From Prevotella sp. (GTDB lineage: Bacteria; Bacteroidota; Bacteroidia; Bacteroidales; Bacteroidaceae), in the NCBI GenBank assembly GCA_024692385.1, contig JAILMS010000165.1, forward strand, positions 1 through 35,649: DNA of 35,649 nucleotides. The letters are read 5' to 3'. The notes beneath the pieces were generated by a model, which made no database searches, was not told the origin of the DNA, and was given only the letters and a program-made list of their open reading frames with translations. Positions within the stretch are counted from its first letter, which is position 1; the number at the start of each line of letters is the position of its first letter. A program made the position numbers and the translations under genes. Positions 25,739-34,631 of this stretch are shown here, in pieces.

Positions 25739-27006
25739 CTTATCTTCAGTGTTATTATTGTTAATGCAGCCAATATGATTGAGGTAATCCAGAAACGGAT
25801 GGTTATCTTTGATTCATGGAAAGGACGATGGGGCCATCCTTTAAGGATATAGGTGCTGGTAGCATCCAGCTGTGAGTCCAGACGGCGGAATGTATCGTGA
25901 ATAGGTGTAGCACGGAATACGCGCACACGCTTACCCTTTCTTTTCTGTATCTTAAACCACTGGGTCTGAATAATTACGCTCAGACTCTCGACGAAGAAGA
26001 TGCCACACAATATTGGCAGCATCAGTTCCTTATGAATGATGACAGCGCAGACACCGATGATACCACCAATGGCTAGCGAACCTGTGTCGCCCATGAATAC
26101 CTGTGCTGGATAGGCATTATACCAAAGGAAACCAACCATAGCACCAATGAATGCTGCCAGGAATACTACCAGCTCCTCAGAGCCAGGAATATACATGATA
26201 TCGAAATATGCAGCATAAACAATGTGTGATGAAACATAGGCGAAGATGGCCAATGCTATGCCTACAATAGCGGAGTTACCAGCACACATTCCATCCATTC
26301 CATCGTTCAGGTTAGCACCATTCGATACAGCGGTGACAACAAAAATGGTCATGATGACAAATAATACCCAGCCAGCAGCCACCTTGTACTTCCCGCAGAA
26401 CGACATGACATCTGAGTAGTTCAGATTGTGGTTCTTGATAAACGGAATGGTCGTCTTCAGTGACTTCACCGCTTCTGGTTGATGCTTGATAACCATTTCA
26501 TGGTTCTGCTGTGTGATCGTAACGTTTTCGCGTACTACAGCATCGGGACTCAGCCACAGTGTCAGTCCAACAATAAAGCCGATTGATAGCTGACCGATAA
26601 TCTTATAGCGTCCCTTCAGACCATCCTTGTTCTTACGGAATATCTTGATATAGTCGTCCATGAAGCCAAGGAATCCCAGCCACACCGTGGTTGCAATCAT
26701 CAGTAACAGATAGGTGTTGCGCATACGTCCCAGTAGGATGACAGGCACTAAGATGGCAACAATGATGATGATTCCGCCCATAGTAGGCACACCCTTCTTC
26801 TCTACGCCAAATGGATCGATACTTGGATCACGCGCCGTCTCAGCAATGTTACGGCGTTTCATCCACTTAATAAAATACTCACCAAACCAAGCCGATATCA
26901 CGAGCGACAGGATAAGGGCTAATAGCGCACGGAATGAGATATACGACCAGATGTGAGCACCTGGTATGTTAAACTGTTCGAGGAATCGGAAAATGTAATA
27001 TAACAT
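25735..27006 (-). CDS. mraY: Phospho-N-acetylmuramoyl-pentapeptide transferase
   Basis: The 423-residue membrane enzyme links phospho-MurNAc-pentapeptide to undecaprenyl phosphate to form lipid I. KKGVPTMGGIIII at about 70-82 and FMDDYIKI with D117-D118 are catalytic motifs; NGANLNDGMDGMCAGN and HKELMLPILCGIFFVESLSV are also intact. An extra loop of about 60 residues (from near 145, with SPDAVVRENVTI) makes it longer than E. coli MraY (360). It begins after a heptad array that follows murE. Confidence 0.97.
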   Translation of the reverse strand: MLYYIFRFLEQFNIPGAHIWSYISFRALLALILSLVISAWFGEYFIKWMKRRNIAETARDPSIDPFGVEKKGVPTMGGIIIIVAILVPVILLGRMRNTYLLLMIATTVWLGFLGFMDDYIKIFRKNKDGLKGRYKIIGQLSIGFIVGLTLWLSPDAVVRENVTITQQNHEMVIKHQPEAVKSLKTTIPFIKNHNLNYSDVMSFCGKYKVAAGWVLFVIMTIFVVTAVSNGANLNDGMDGMCAGNSAIVGIALAIFAYVSSHIVYAAYFDIMYIPGSEELVVFLAAFIGAMVGFLWYNAYPAQVFMGDTGSLAIGGIIGVCAVIIHKELMLPILCGIFFVESLSVIIQTQWFKIQKRKGKRVRVFRATPIHDTFRRLDSQLDATSTYILKGWPHRPFHESKITIRFWITSIILAALTIITLKIR

Positions 27007-27007
27007 A

Positions 27008-27035
27008 TTTACTATTTGACGATTTACAATTTACT
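27008..27035 (-). repeat. Heptad array between murE and mraY
   Basis: On the minus strand the 7-base steps read AGTAAAT, TGTAAAT, CGTCAAA, TAGTAAA. It occupies the whole gap between murE and mraY, in an otherwise tightly overlapped operon. Confidence 0.6.
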
Positions 27036-27037
27036 AT

Positions 27038-28498
27038 TTAGGCTGCGCCAAAGATTTCTCTTACCACCTCACGGTCGTCGAAGTGGTGCTTGACACCCTT
27101 AATCTCCTGATAGTCCTCATGACCTTTACCGGCAATGAGAATAACATCACCCTTTTCAGCCATCATACAGGCAGTACGGATGGCTTCCTTACGATCTACG
27201 ATGCTGACAACCTTCTTCATCTGCTTCTGGTCAAGACCTGCCAGCATGTCATTAATGATATCTTGAGGCTCTTCAAAACGAGGATTGTCGGAAGTGATGA
27301 TGACACGGTCACTCTGTTTGACAGCCTCTTGAGCCATCAGAGGACGCTTACCCTTGTCACGGTTACCGCCAGCACCACAAACGGTGATAATTTTTCCTTG
27401 TTTGCCCTCCATGACTTCGTGAATGGCATTCAACACATTCTCCAGTGCATCGGGGGTATGAGCATAGTCAACGACAGCTGTGACACCTTCTTCTGAGCGG
27501 ATTGGCTCCAGACGTCCGGCTACACTCTTCAGCGTGCTGAGTACCACGAGAATGTCCTCTGGTTTCTTGCCCAACATAACGGCAGCGCCATAGACGGCTA
27601 ACAGGTTGGAAACATTGAACTTACCGATAAACTGTACGCCAACCTCCTGACCGTTGATTTCCAGATACATACCTTCGAAATGACACTCGATGATACGGGC
27701 GCGGAAGTCGGCCATGCGCTGTACTGAGTAGGTCTTCACCTGAGCCTTGCAGTTCTGCACCATCACACTACCGTTCTTATCGTCGGCATTGGTGATGGCA
27801 AAGGCGTCTTTTGACAGTCCGTCGAAGAAAGCCTTCTTAGCATCACGGTAGTTCTCGAAGGTCTTATGATAGTCCAGGTGGTCTCGAGTAAGGTTGGTAA
27901 ACAGGCCACCGGCAAACTTCAGACCGCCAATGCGCTGCTGGGCAATGGCATGGCTTGAACATTCCATAAAGGCATATTCACAGCCAGCTTCCACCATTTG
28001 GTGCAGCAGCTTGTTCAACTCAATAGGATCGGGAGTGGTATGATCGGCAGGAATAGCCTCTCCCTCGATGTAGTTGCACACGGTAGAGAGCAGACCGCAT
28101 TTATGTCCGAACTTGCGGAACATATTATATAATAAGGTGGCGATAGTTGTCTTACCATTGGTACCGGTAACACCAACCAACTTCAACTGCTGTGATGGCT
28201 CACCATAGAAAACGGTAGCCACAGGACCTACAGCAGCCTCAGTGGATGCTACCTGCACATAGGTTACTCCTCCTTCGTTGACATCTTCGGGCAGGTCCTC
28301 ACACAATACAGCCACTGCACCCAATTCCAATGCCTTGGGAATGAAGCGATGACCGTCGGTTTGTGTACCTTTGATAGCCACAAAAAGATGTCCGTTTTCT
28401 ATCTTGCGTGAATCGATATTCACACCAGTGATGTCTACTTCGGCATTACCAATAATGGTAATAGGCTTAATGTATTTCAGCAATTCGCTTAACTTCAT
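27038..28498 (-). CDS. murE: UDP-MurNAc-tripeptide synthetase, meso-diaminopimelate type
   Basis: The 486-residue Mur ligase adds the third stem residue. [20 protein letters not shown] has the ATP loop GTNGKT at 112-117, and [12 protein letters not shown] near 217-228 contains the lysine that is normally carbamylated. DNPR at 404-407 is the meso-diaminopimelate recognition motif, where lysine-adding enzymes differ. It stands between ftsI and mraY. murF, usual here in proteobacteria, is absent, as in other Bacteroidetes. Confidence 0.97.
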   Translation of the reverse strand: MKLSELLKYIKPITIIGNAEVDITGVNIDSRKIENGHLFVAIKGTQTDGHRFIPKALELGAVAVLCEDLPEDVNEGGVTYVQVASTEAAVGPVATVFYGEPSQQLKLVGVTGTNGKTTIATLLYNMFRKFGHKCGLLSTVCNYIEGEAIPADHTTPDPIELNKLLHQMVEAGCEYAFMECSSHAIAQQRIGGLKFAGGLFTNLTRDHLDYHKTFENYRDAKKAFFDGLSKDAFAITNADDKNGSVMVQNCKAQVKTYSVQRMADFRARIIECHFEGMYLEINGQEVGVQFIGKFNVSNLLAVYGAAVMLGKKPEDILVVLSTLKSVAGRLEPIRSEEGVTAVVDYAHTPDALENVLNAIHEVMEGKQGKIITVCGAGGNRDKGKRPLMAQEAVKQSDRVIITSDNPRFEEPQDIINDMLAGLDQKQMKKVVSIVDRKEAIRTACMMAEKGDVILIAGKGHEDYQEIKGVKHHFDDREVVREIFGAA

Positions 28499-28523
28499 AT
28501 ACCTTATATTATTTTATATCGTA

Positions 28524-30719
28524 TTATTCTAATGTCAACGTACATACTCCACCTTTGACAATGGCACTACCGGCTGGCATGCTTTGATGCTTTACCTTGC
28601 CACGTCCCTGAAGTTTCACATGCAGGCCGTATGTCTCTAAAAGATAGACGGCATCTTTGGCACCCATGCCCGTTACGTTTGGAACAGTTGTGTCACTGGG
28701 CTTAATCTTTGACAGTACAACACCATCTTTTTGACGTTCTGCGCTGCCCCAGATAGGATTGCCGTTTGCATAGCTGCCTCCCCAGTGGTTATTGGTCTTG
28801 ATGCCTAAGCCGGATAGAACCTGACTGGCAGCAGCAATATTACCCTGCTTTACATCTGGAATGATGATGGAGCGCTCGTCATAGGCATCCTCCACACGCA
28901 TCTTCAGATGGCGGGCCATCACACCCTCAGCGATATGATGGAATACGACACCACTCATACCACCACCCGAAGCGGGCAGACCGGTCTTCTTGATACAAAC
29001 GATACACGTATAGCGTGGATCGTCGGCAGGGAAGAATCCACAGAACGACAGCCAGTAACGGGTTACGCCAGAGTGGTAGCTGCCATGCTGGTCGGCAACC
29101 TGAGCTGTACCCGTCTTACCAGCCACTGGGAACAATGGTGAACCAGCTTTTCGTCCCAGTCCTTGGCTTACCACATGGCGCAGAATAGTCTGCATGGTCT
29201 TGATAGCCTGTGGCTTGGCGATACGTTCCTTGATGACCTGTGGCTCACACTCGACAATGGTCTCGCCATTCTTGACGATTCTCTTGACAAAGCGCGGACG
29301 CATCATCTTTCCGTTGTTGGCGATGGCATTATAGAAAGTTACCGTATTAATAGGTGCTATCTGTGTCTCATAGCCTATAGACATCCAGGGTAGGGCAGTC
29401 TTACTCCAGTTCTCATACTGACCACGCTTGTTCTTACGAGGCATACGGATACGTGGAGGCAGATAACCCACCAATGGTAGTTGCAGATCTTCATGAATAC
29501 CCACACGGTAGAGTCCCTTGACGTAGCGCTCAGGATTCTTACCATAGAACTTGTCTATGACGTGACTTACACCGATATTTGAGCTGACCTCCAGCGTGCG
29601 TGCAACATTGATGTCACCATAGCCGCCGCGATTCCAGTTGTGGTCTTTCATCGGACGACCATGCATATCCATTACGCCACTTCCCGTATGGATGACATAG
29701 CTGGTGTCAACAACGCCATCGTCCAGCGCTACCAGGAACGAGGCTACCTTGAATACGGAGCCTGGCTCACAACGATAGCTGATGGCACTGTTCACTGCCT
29801 CTGCATATTGATAGTTCTCAGGACTATCGCCCATACGCATCATGTTGACGATGGCTTTTATGTCGCCCGTCTTTACCTCCATCAGGATAGCCACACCCAT
29901 CTCGCCGTTAACGAGCTTCAACTCGTCTATCAATGCGCGTTCAGCAATATCCTGCATGTTGACGTCAATGGTGGTAACGACATCGGCACCATCTACAGGC
30001 AGCATAACAGGGATATTCATATATTTGTTAAGCACCTTACGGCGGCCCGTAATACCTGGGGTTCCGCGCAGAATGGAGTCGTAAGACAATTCAATGCCGA
30101 AATAAGCAGAGTCCTTGGCGCCGAACATACCGCCAATGGTACGCTTTGCCAGTGAGCCGAACGGACGATTGCGTGAATTGAATACCTCTTCCGTAAAGCC
30201 ACTCTTGTTCTTCGGCATGTTGAAGAAGGGTAGCTGCTTAACCTCCATATAGGTATTGTAGTTGATGCGCTTTGGCCAGATATTCCACCAACGAGAGCCC
30301 ATCTTCTGCTGTCCAGTCTTTTTGTCATACACCATTTTGTGGCGACCTTCTTCCAGACTCTCCTTAAATTCTGCAGCCGAACGAGTGGGGAATATGCGAT
30401 GTAAACCTTCGCAGACAGAATCCACTTTGTCTAACCACAGCGAGTCGTCCTCAAAGGCTGAGGCTTGGAAGTCCATGAATATTTTGTATTCAGGAATCGA
30501 ACTGGCCATTAGCTGTCCGTCACTGCTTAAAATGTTGCCGCGATTGGGATTCACAACTACGCTGTCTCTCTTCAATCGGCTGGCAACCTCCGTCCAATAC
30601 TGCTTTTTGGCAGTCATAATATAGAAGGCCTTGCCAATCACGGCGAAACCGACGATTGTCAGCATCACAGCAATCAGCATGTAGCGAGGCATTACTTTCT
30701 TGTTGTCAAATTTGCTCAT
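28524..30719 (-). CDS. ftsI: Division transpeptidase FtsI/PBP2-like with C-terminal PASTA domain
   Basis: The 731-residue class B penicillin-binding protein crosslinks septal peptidoglycan. A membrane anchor (MLIAVMLTIVGFAVIGKAFY) lies near 14-33. The transpeptidase motifs are S321-V-F-K324, S379-S-N381 and K535-T-G537. The C-terminus from about 640 holds PASTA-like segments: IPDVKQGNIAAASQVLSGLG and TVPNVTGMGAKDAVYLLETY. Length above the E. coli protein (588) is explained by these. Its ATG overlaps the ftsL-like stop by 4 bases. Confidence 0.96.
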   Translation of the reverse strand: MSKFDNKKVMPRYMLIAVMLTIVGFAVIGKAFYIMTAKKQYWTEVASRLKRDSVVVNPNRGNILSSDGQLMASSIPEYKIFMDFQASAFEDDSLWLDKVDSVCEGLHRIFPTRSAAEFKESLEEGRHKMVYDKKTGQQKMGSRWWNIWPKRINYNTYMEVKQLPFFNMPKNKSGFTEEVFNSRNRPFGSLAKRTIGGMFGAKDSAYFGIELSYDSILRGTPGITGRRKVLNKYMNIPVMLPVDGADVVTTIDVNMQDIAERALIDELKLVNGEMGVAILMEVKTGDIKAIVNMMRMGDSPENYQYAEAVNSAISYRCEPGSVFKVASFLVALDDGVVDTSYVIHTGSGVMDMHGRPMKDHNWNRGGYGDINVARTLEVSSNIGVSHVIDKFYGKNPERYVKGLYRVGIHEDLQLPLVGYLPPRIRMPRKNKRGQYENWSKTALPWMSIGYETQIAPINTVTFYNAIANNGKMMRPRFVKRIVKNGETIVECEPQVIKERIAKPQAIKTMQTILRHVVSQGLGRKAGSPLFPVAGKTGTAQVADQHGSYHSGVTRYWLSFCGFFPADDPRYTCIVCIKKTGLPASGGGMSGVVFHHIAEGVMARHLKMRVEDAYDERSIIIPDVKQGNIAAASQVLSGLGIKTNNHWGGSYANGNPIWGSAERQKDGVVLSKIKPSDTTVPNVTGMGAKDAVYLLETYGLHVKLQGRGKVKHQSMPAGSAIVKGGVCTLTLE

Positions 30720-31183
30720 TCCGGTACTTCTATAATATAGGGAGGCTGGTCTGCTTGATGAAGCAGTGAGTCCTTATTCTGTTTCAATATTTCTAATACA
30801 TGGCTTTCGCGGCATTTTTCCGTCAGTTCACTAGACGAGCTGAGCGCCCTGAACTTGGCATCCTTTAGCTGCTGCTCCATCTTGTCGATAGTCAGCATGT
30901 CTTGCTGACACTGATAACGGAAAGCAACATAGACGGTGGAGAAAGCTACGATTAAGACGAATAACCATATCTGTGAACGTACCATCTCGGAGGTTAATAG
31001 GTCGCCACCAAGAATAGTGCGTAGGTTCAGTTGTGAAGAAGGCTTAGGGTCTTCCTCGCTCACTGTCTCTTTGATTTTCTTTAGCGTCTCCTTAAGGTCG
31101 CGCTCGCCTTGTGCCGTTGCGTCTGCTGGCGTAGGTGTGCTGTCCTCTTGAATCAGCTTTTCTTGTATTTGTTCGTCTGCCAT
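30716..31183 (-). CDS. FtsL-like division protein
   Basis: This 155-residue protein has an acidic cytoplasmic tail of about 70 residues, a membrane segment (IWLFVLIVAFSTVYVAFRY, about 72-90) and a short periplasmic coiled-coil part. This is the topology of FtsL, a bitopic divisome scaffold that binds FtsQ-type and FtsI-type partners. Sequence conservation in FtsL is poor, so position between rsmH and ftsI carries much of the call. It overlaps ftsI by 4 bases and follows rsmH by 8 bases. Confidence 0.82.
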   Translation of the reverse strand: MADEQIQEKLIQEDSTPTPADATAQGERDLKETLKKIKETVSEEDPKPSSQLNLRTILGGDLLTSEMVRSQIWLFVLIVAFSTVYVAFRYQCQQDMLTIDKMEQQLKDAKFRALSSSSELTEKCRESHVLEILKQNKDSLLHQADQPPYIIEVPE

Positions 31184-31191
31184 GGTCTTAG

Positions 31192-32112
31192 TTACAATTT
31201 TTCTGCGATGCGGAGCTTAGCGCTACGGCTGCGCGGGTTCTCTGCCTGTTCTTGCTCGCTGGGTATAATTACCTTGTTGCTTACAGGACGGAGAGACGAC
31301 TGGAATCGTCCGAAAAAATCCTGCTCCACCTTGCCTTCAGCATTGCCCGATTTCATCACGTTCTTCACGATGCGATCCTCCAGCGAATGATAGGTGATGA
31401 CGCTGAGGCGTCCGCCCTTTGCTAACAGTTGTGTAGCCCCTTTCAGCATCTCGCGTAAGGCATCCATCTCGTGGTTTACCTCGATGCGCAGAGCCTGATA
31501 GATTTTGGCCATATCTTTCTTCCACTGGCTATTGGGATTGTCAACATCTATTCCCAGCACTTGCAGCAGTTCGCCAGTGGTCTCTATACGTTTCTGTTGA
31601 CGTGCCTTTGTCAGCGTTCTGGCAATGCGGCGGGCATCTTTCAGTTCTCCGTAGAGATAGAGTACGTCGGCCAGCTGCTCCTCCGAGTAGTCGTTCAGTA
31701 CGTCGGCAGCTGTCTTGCCAGCGCGATTGTTCATGCGCATATCCAGTGGGGCGTCAAAGCGGAAAGAGAAACCGCGCGTTTCGTCGTCGAAGTGGTGGCT
31801 TGATACGCCTAAGTCTGCCAACAGTCCGTCGATGTGGTCCACACCGTAATACTGCATCCAATTCTCTATATATCTGAAGTTACTGCGAACAAAGGTAAAT
31901 CTGTCATCGTTGACAATGTTCTTCTCGGCATCAGCATCTTGGTCGAAACTATACAAGTGACCCTTCTTGCCCAGTCGTGAGAGTATTTCCTTAGAATGGC
32001 CGCCACCACCAAAGGTGACATCTACATAGATGCCGTCGGGCTGAATGTCCAGTCCGTCAATACTCTCTTTCAAGAGTACAGGTACATGATAGGTTTCTGC
32101 TATTGTTACCAT
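31192..32112 (-). CDS. rsmH: 16S rRNA (cytosine-1402-N4) methyltransferase
   Basis: The start is taken as ATG 32112, giving 306 residues. The longer reading from 32142 would add ten residues (MKVESGKLKR) encoded by a heptad-repeat sequence and would overlap mraZ by 11 bases. HVPVLLKESIDGLD is the usual N-terminus, VDVTFGGGGHSKEILSRLG the SAM-binding motif, and LADLGVSSHHFDDETRGFSF and the C-terminal NPRSRSAKLRIAEK are diagnostic. The enzyme methylates C1402 of 16S rRNA in the ribosomal P site. It follows mraZ. Confidence 0.96.
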   Translation of the reverse strand: MVTIAETYHVPVLLKESIDGLDIQPDGIYVDVTFGGGGHSKEILSRLGKKGHLYSFDQDADAEKNIVNDDRFTFVRSNFRYIENWMQYYGVDHIDGLLADLGVSSHHFDDETRGFSFRFDAPLDMRMNNRAGKTAADVLNDYSEEQLADVLYLYGELKDARRIARTLTKARQQKRIETTGELLQVLGIDVDNPNSQWKKDMAKIYQALRIEVNHEMDALREMLKGATQLLAKGGRLSVITYHSLEDRIVKNVMKSGNAEGKVEQDFFGRFQSSLRPVSNKVIIPSEQEQAENPRSRSAKLRIAEKL

Positions 32113-32116
32113 TCGT

Positions 32117-32137
32117 TTTAACTTTCCACTTTCAACC
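32117..32137 (-). repeat. Heptad array between mraZ and rsmH
   Basis: On the minus strand: GGTTGAA, AGTGGAA, AGTTAAA. The mraZ stop codon lies in the first unit, and the array forms the leader just before the rsmH start at 32112. Confidence 0.6.
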
Positions 32138-32593
32138 TTCAACAGAGGTTTCCTCGTTCATCAGTTTTTCTATGGCTTCACCAAATTCCTCTGGAGTCAT
32201 CTGTTGCTGCTCAGCTTTGATGTTGCTCCATATTTCAATGGTATCACCCATGCCTACAAATTTGATGTCCTGCTCAATGTCGGCCAAGCGCAGATAACGC
32301 TTAGGCACTAGGAAACGCCCATTTCCATCGAGTGTCAGTACTTCTACCTCGCTTACAAACTGGCGGAATACCTGTTGTTGTTGCTTGTTCCAGCGATTCA
32401 GACGCTGTCGCAGAGCGTCCATTTGCTCGTTCCATACGCTTTCGGGATAGAGTACCAGGCAAGGCTGAAATACATCCTTGCGCAACACCAGTCGCTCTTC
32501 ACTGCTGGCCTGCAGTATCTTGCGGAATACTGCGGGTAGGAAGGCGCGTCCCTTGGCGTCCATTTTTGCCTCTATATTACCTAAAAATCGCAT
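32132..32593 (-). CDS. mraZ: Division/cell-wall cluster transcriptional regulator MraZ
   Basis: The 153-residue protein has two SpoVT/AbrB-like halves: NIEAKMDAKGRAFLPAVFRK near 5-24 and LTLDGNGRFLVPKRYLRLAD near 91-110. Such proteins form rings that bind repeated 10-base sites upstream of their own gene and control the dcw operon. Here three matching 10-base repeats lie 48 bases upstream of the start (32641-32670). It is the first gene of the minus-strand cluster. Confidence 0.95.
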   Translation of the reverse strand: MRFLGNIEAKMDAKGRAFLPAVFRKILQASSEERLVLRKDVFQPCLVLYPESVWNEQMDALRQRLNRWNKQQQQVFRQFVSEVEVLTLDGNGRFLVPKRYLRLADIEQDIKFVGMGDTIEIWSNIKAEQQQMTPEEFGEAIEKLMNEETSVEG

Positions 32594-32623
32594 GCGTACT
32601 TATTTAAAAACTAGTTTCGGTTG

Positions 32624-32631
32624 CAAAGGTA
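32624..32631 (-). promoter_or_regulatory. -7 box of the mraZ/dcw operon
   Basis: On the minus strand TACCTTTG matches TAnnTTTG. The transcription start would be near 32617, leaving a leader of about 24 bases. No TTTG is seen 19-21 bases upstream, where the MraZ-box-like repeats lie instead. Confidence 0.65.
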
Positions 32632-32640
32632 TATAATTTC

Positions 32641-32670
32641 CTCCACATTCCCCCACTTTTCCCCACTTTT
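32641..32670 (-). promoter_or_regulatory. Candidate MraZ operator: three 10-base direct repeats
   Basis: Minus-strand units AAAAGTGGGG (32670-32661), AAAAGTGGGG (32660-32651) and GAATGTGGAG (32650-32641) follow with exact 10-base spacing. MraZ boxes known from E. coli (TGGG-type) and mollicutes (AAAGTG-type) are also tandem repeats with 10-base period. They cover the position expected for the -33 box of the mraZ promoter, which fits autoregulation by occlusion. Confidence 0.75.
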
Positions 32671-32718
32671 TTTGAGTGAAAAGATGCAAAAGATTGCTTA
32701 TTTGCGCAAATTTTCTTT

Positions 32719-32732
32719 AAAAGTGCACTTTT
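32719..32732. promoter_or_regulatory. Perfect 14-base palindrome in the glsA promoter region
   Basis: AAAAGTGCACTTTT is a perfect palindrome centred where the -33 box of the glsA promoter should be. It contains an AAAGTG half-box on each strand, like the units at 32641-32670. An operator role is inference. Confidence 0.45.
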
Positions 32733-32747
32733 TAGAACATTTTTCCG

Positions 32748-32755
32748 TATATTTG
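32748..32755 (+). promoter_or_regulatory. -7 box of the glsA operon
   Basis: TATATTTG fits TAnnTTTG. Transcription would start near 32762, downstream of the ATG at 32757, so the gene start is set at ATG 32781. Confidence 0.6.
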
Positions 32756-32780
32756 CATGCCGTTAGTACTAATAGAGAGA

Positions 32781-33605
32781 ATGGGACAGATTACGGAGAA
32801 GACGATTGACATCGATAGCATCCTGAAAAACAAGATGGGGAACAAGTCCAAATGGATTCCTCGTCCTTTGGTGGCGTGGCTGAAGCGCATTGCCCATCAG
32901 GATCAGGTCAATGCCTTCCTTTGGGAGTCGCGCGAAAAGGTGGGAACACCATGGCTGGAGGCCTGTGTGGACTACCTGCAGATGACGCTCCAGATAGAGG
33001 GCGAGGAGAATCTTCCTGATCCTGCCGACGGACGCCTCTACACCTTTGTATCCAACCATCCGTTGGGTGGGGAAGACGGTGTGGCACTGGGTGCGCTCAT
33101 TGGTCGCCATTACGATTCGCGCTTCCGCTATCTGGTCAACGACCTGCTGATGTATCTACCTGGCCTGGCGCCATTGTGCATCCCTATCAATAAGACGGGT
33201 AAGGCCAGTCGCAACTTCCCGGCCATGGTCGAGACGGGTTTCCAAAGCGATAACCACATGCTCATGTTCCCTGCCGGCCTCTGTTCCAGACGACACAACG
33301 GTGTCATTCGTGACATAGCGTGGAAGAAGACATTCATTGCTAAGAGCGTAGAATACCAGCGCGACGTGGTACCCATCCACTTCGGTGGTCAGAACTCCAG
33401 CTTCTTTTATAAGTTAGCAGGCTTCTCCGACCGCTTCCTGCCCTTCAATCTGGCTATGCTCTTCCTCGTCGACGAGATGTATAAGAATGTAGGAAAAACT
33501 TTCCGAGTTGCCATCGGCAAGCCCATTCCCTGGCAAACCTTCGATAAGAGCAAAACTCCGATGGAATGGGCAAATTATGTACAAGATATCGTCTATAACC
33601 TTTAA
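32781..33605 (+). CDS. glsA: Lysophospholipid-type O-acyltransferase, GlsA-like
   Basis: From ATG 32781 (behind AGAGAG) the protein has 274 residues; the ATG at 32757 lies before the expected transcription start. TFVSNHPLGGEDGVALG near 88-104 is the acyltransferase active-site segment, with five instead of four residues between H93 and D99, a pattern I recall from Bacteroidetes members. FPAGLCSRR corresponds to the substrate-binding FPEG-type motif. With the next gene it matches the GlsA/GlsB pair of Bacteroides, which makes glycine lipids: GlsB N-acylates glycine and GlsA adds an O-linked acyl chain. It is divergent from mraZ and likely acts at the inner membrane. Confidence 0.75.
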   Translation: MGQITEKTIDIDSILKNKMGNKSKWIPRPLVAWLKRIAHQDQVNAFLWESREKVGTPWLEACVDYLQMTLQIEGEENLPDPADGRLYTFVSNHPLGGEDGVALGALIGRHYDSRFRYLVNDLLMYLPGLAPLCIPINKTGKASRNFPAMVETGFQSDNHMLMFPAGLCSRRHNGVIRDIAWKKTFIAKSVEYQRDVVPIHFGGQNSSFFYKLAGFSDRFLPFNLAMLFLVDEMYKNVGKTFRVAIGKPIPWQTFDKSKTPMEWANYVQDIVYNL

Positions 33606-33631
33606 AAATAAAATATAATCCGATATACCTA

Positions 33632-34624
33632 ATGGAACAACCGATTATTCAACCCATCCCCAAAGAGGTTCTTAAGAGTGAGCTCACTCCTAACAAGCAG
33701 TTGCGCCTGACCAACAAGAGCAACAACGAGATTTACATCATTACGGCACACAACGCGCCCAACGTGATGCGAGAGATTGGTCGCCTGCGTGAAATTGCCT
33801 TCCGTGAGGCAGGCGGTGGCACAGGTCAGGAGGTCGATATCGATGAGTTCGATATCTGTGAGAACTGCTACAAGCAGCTCATTGTGTGGAATCCTGAGGA
33901 GGAGGAGATTATCGGAGGATATCGCTATCTGTTGGGTACCGACTGGGAATACGACGATAAGGGACAACCTAAGTTGGCTACCAGTCATATGTTCCATTTC
34001 TCGGAGAAGTTCCTGAAGGAGTATGCTCCTTATACCGTTGAATTGGGCCGTTCTTTCGTATCGCTGCCCTACCAGTCTTCGCGTATGGGTGCTAAGAGCC
34101 TCTTTGCCCTCGACAATTTGTGGGATGGCTTGGGAGCGCTGACAGTGGTGCGTCCAAACATCAAATACTACTTTGGTAAGATGACCATGTATCCCAGCTA
34201 TATCCGCAAGGGCCGTGATATGATTCTCTATTTCCTGAAGAAGCATTTTGACGACAAGGAGAATCTCATTATCCCGATGAAACCGCTGGAATTGGAGACC
34301 GACCCCGCCGAGTTGGCTGCCCTCTTTAGTGGTAAGAGCTTCAAGGAAGATTATAAGGTGTTGAATGGAGAAATCCGTAAGTTGGGCTATAACATCCCAC
34401 CGCTGGTCAATGCTTATATGGGTTTGTCGCCCACGATGAAGCTCTTCGGTACCGCCATCAACTATGGCTTCGGTGATGTGGAGGAGACGGGTATCCTTAT
34501 TGCTGTCGACGAGATTCTTGAAGAGAAGCGCAAGCGCCACATTGATTCCTTCATCCGCGAGCATCGCAATGAGCTGAAGTTGACCTCTGGCGCCAACAAA
34601 ATCATCTATAAAGATAAAAAGTAG
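33632..34624 (+). CDS. glsB: GNAT-type amino acid N-acyltransferase, GlsB-like
   Basis: The 330-residue protein belongs to the OlsB/hemolysin-like acyltransferase family. IGRLREIAFREAGGGTGQEV near 50-69 and ENCYKQLIVWNPEEEEIIGG are family motifs, followed by YTVELGRSFVSLPYQSSRMG and ALTVVRPNIKYYFGKMTMYP. In Bacteroides the homologue GlsB transfers a hydroxy fatty acid from ACP to glycine, the first step of glycine-lipid synthesis; substrate identity here is inferred from the pair with glsA 26 bases upstream. It precedes the HprK-like gene by 7 bases. Confidence 0.82.
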   Translation: MEQPIIQPIPKEVLKSELTPNKQLRLTNKSNNEIYIITAHNAPNVMREIGRLREIAFREAGGGTGQEVDIDEFDICENCYKQLIVWNPEEEEIIGGYRYLLGTDWEYDDKGQPKLATSHMFHFSEKFLKEYAPYTVELGRSFVSLPYQSSRMGAKSLFALDNLWDGLGALTVVRPNIKYYFGKMTMYPSYIRKGRDMILYFLKKHFDDKENLIIPMKPLELETDPAELAALFSGKSFKEDYKVLNGEIRKLGYNIPPLVNAYMGLSPTMKLFGTAINYGFGDVEETGILIAVDEILEEKRKRHIDSFIREHRNELKLTSGANKIIYKDKK

Positions 34625-34631
34625 AAGTAGC

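Noticed and set aside
20650..28498. Loss of murF and ddl from the dcw cluster as a defect
   Set aside because: Their absence from this cluster is normal for Bacteroidetes, where they lie elsewhere.
32757..32780. ATG 32757 as start of the GlsA-like protein
   Set aside because: It lies 2 bases after the -7 box and would not be in the transcript; ATG 32781 has a purine-rich leader and fits better.
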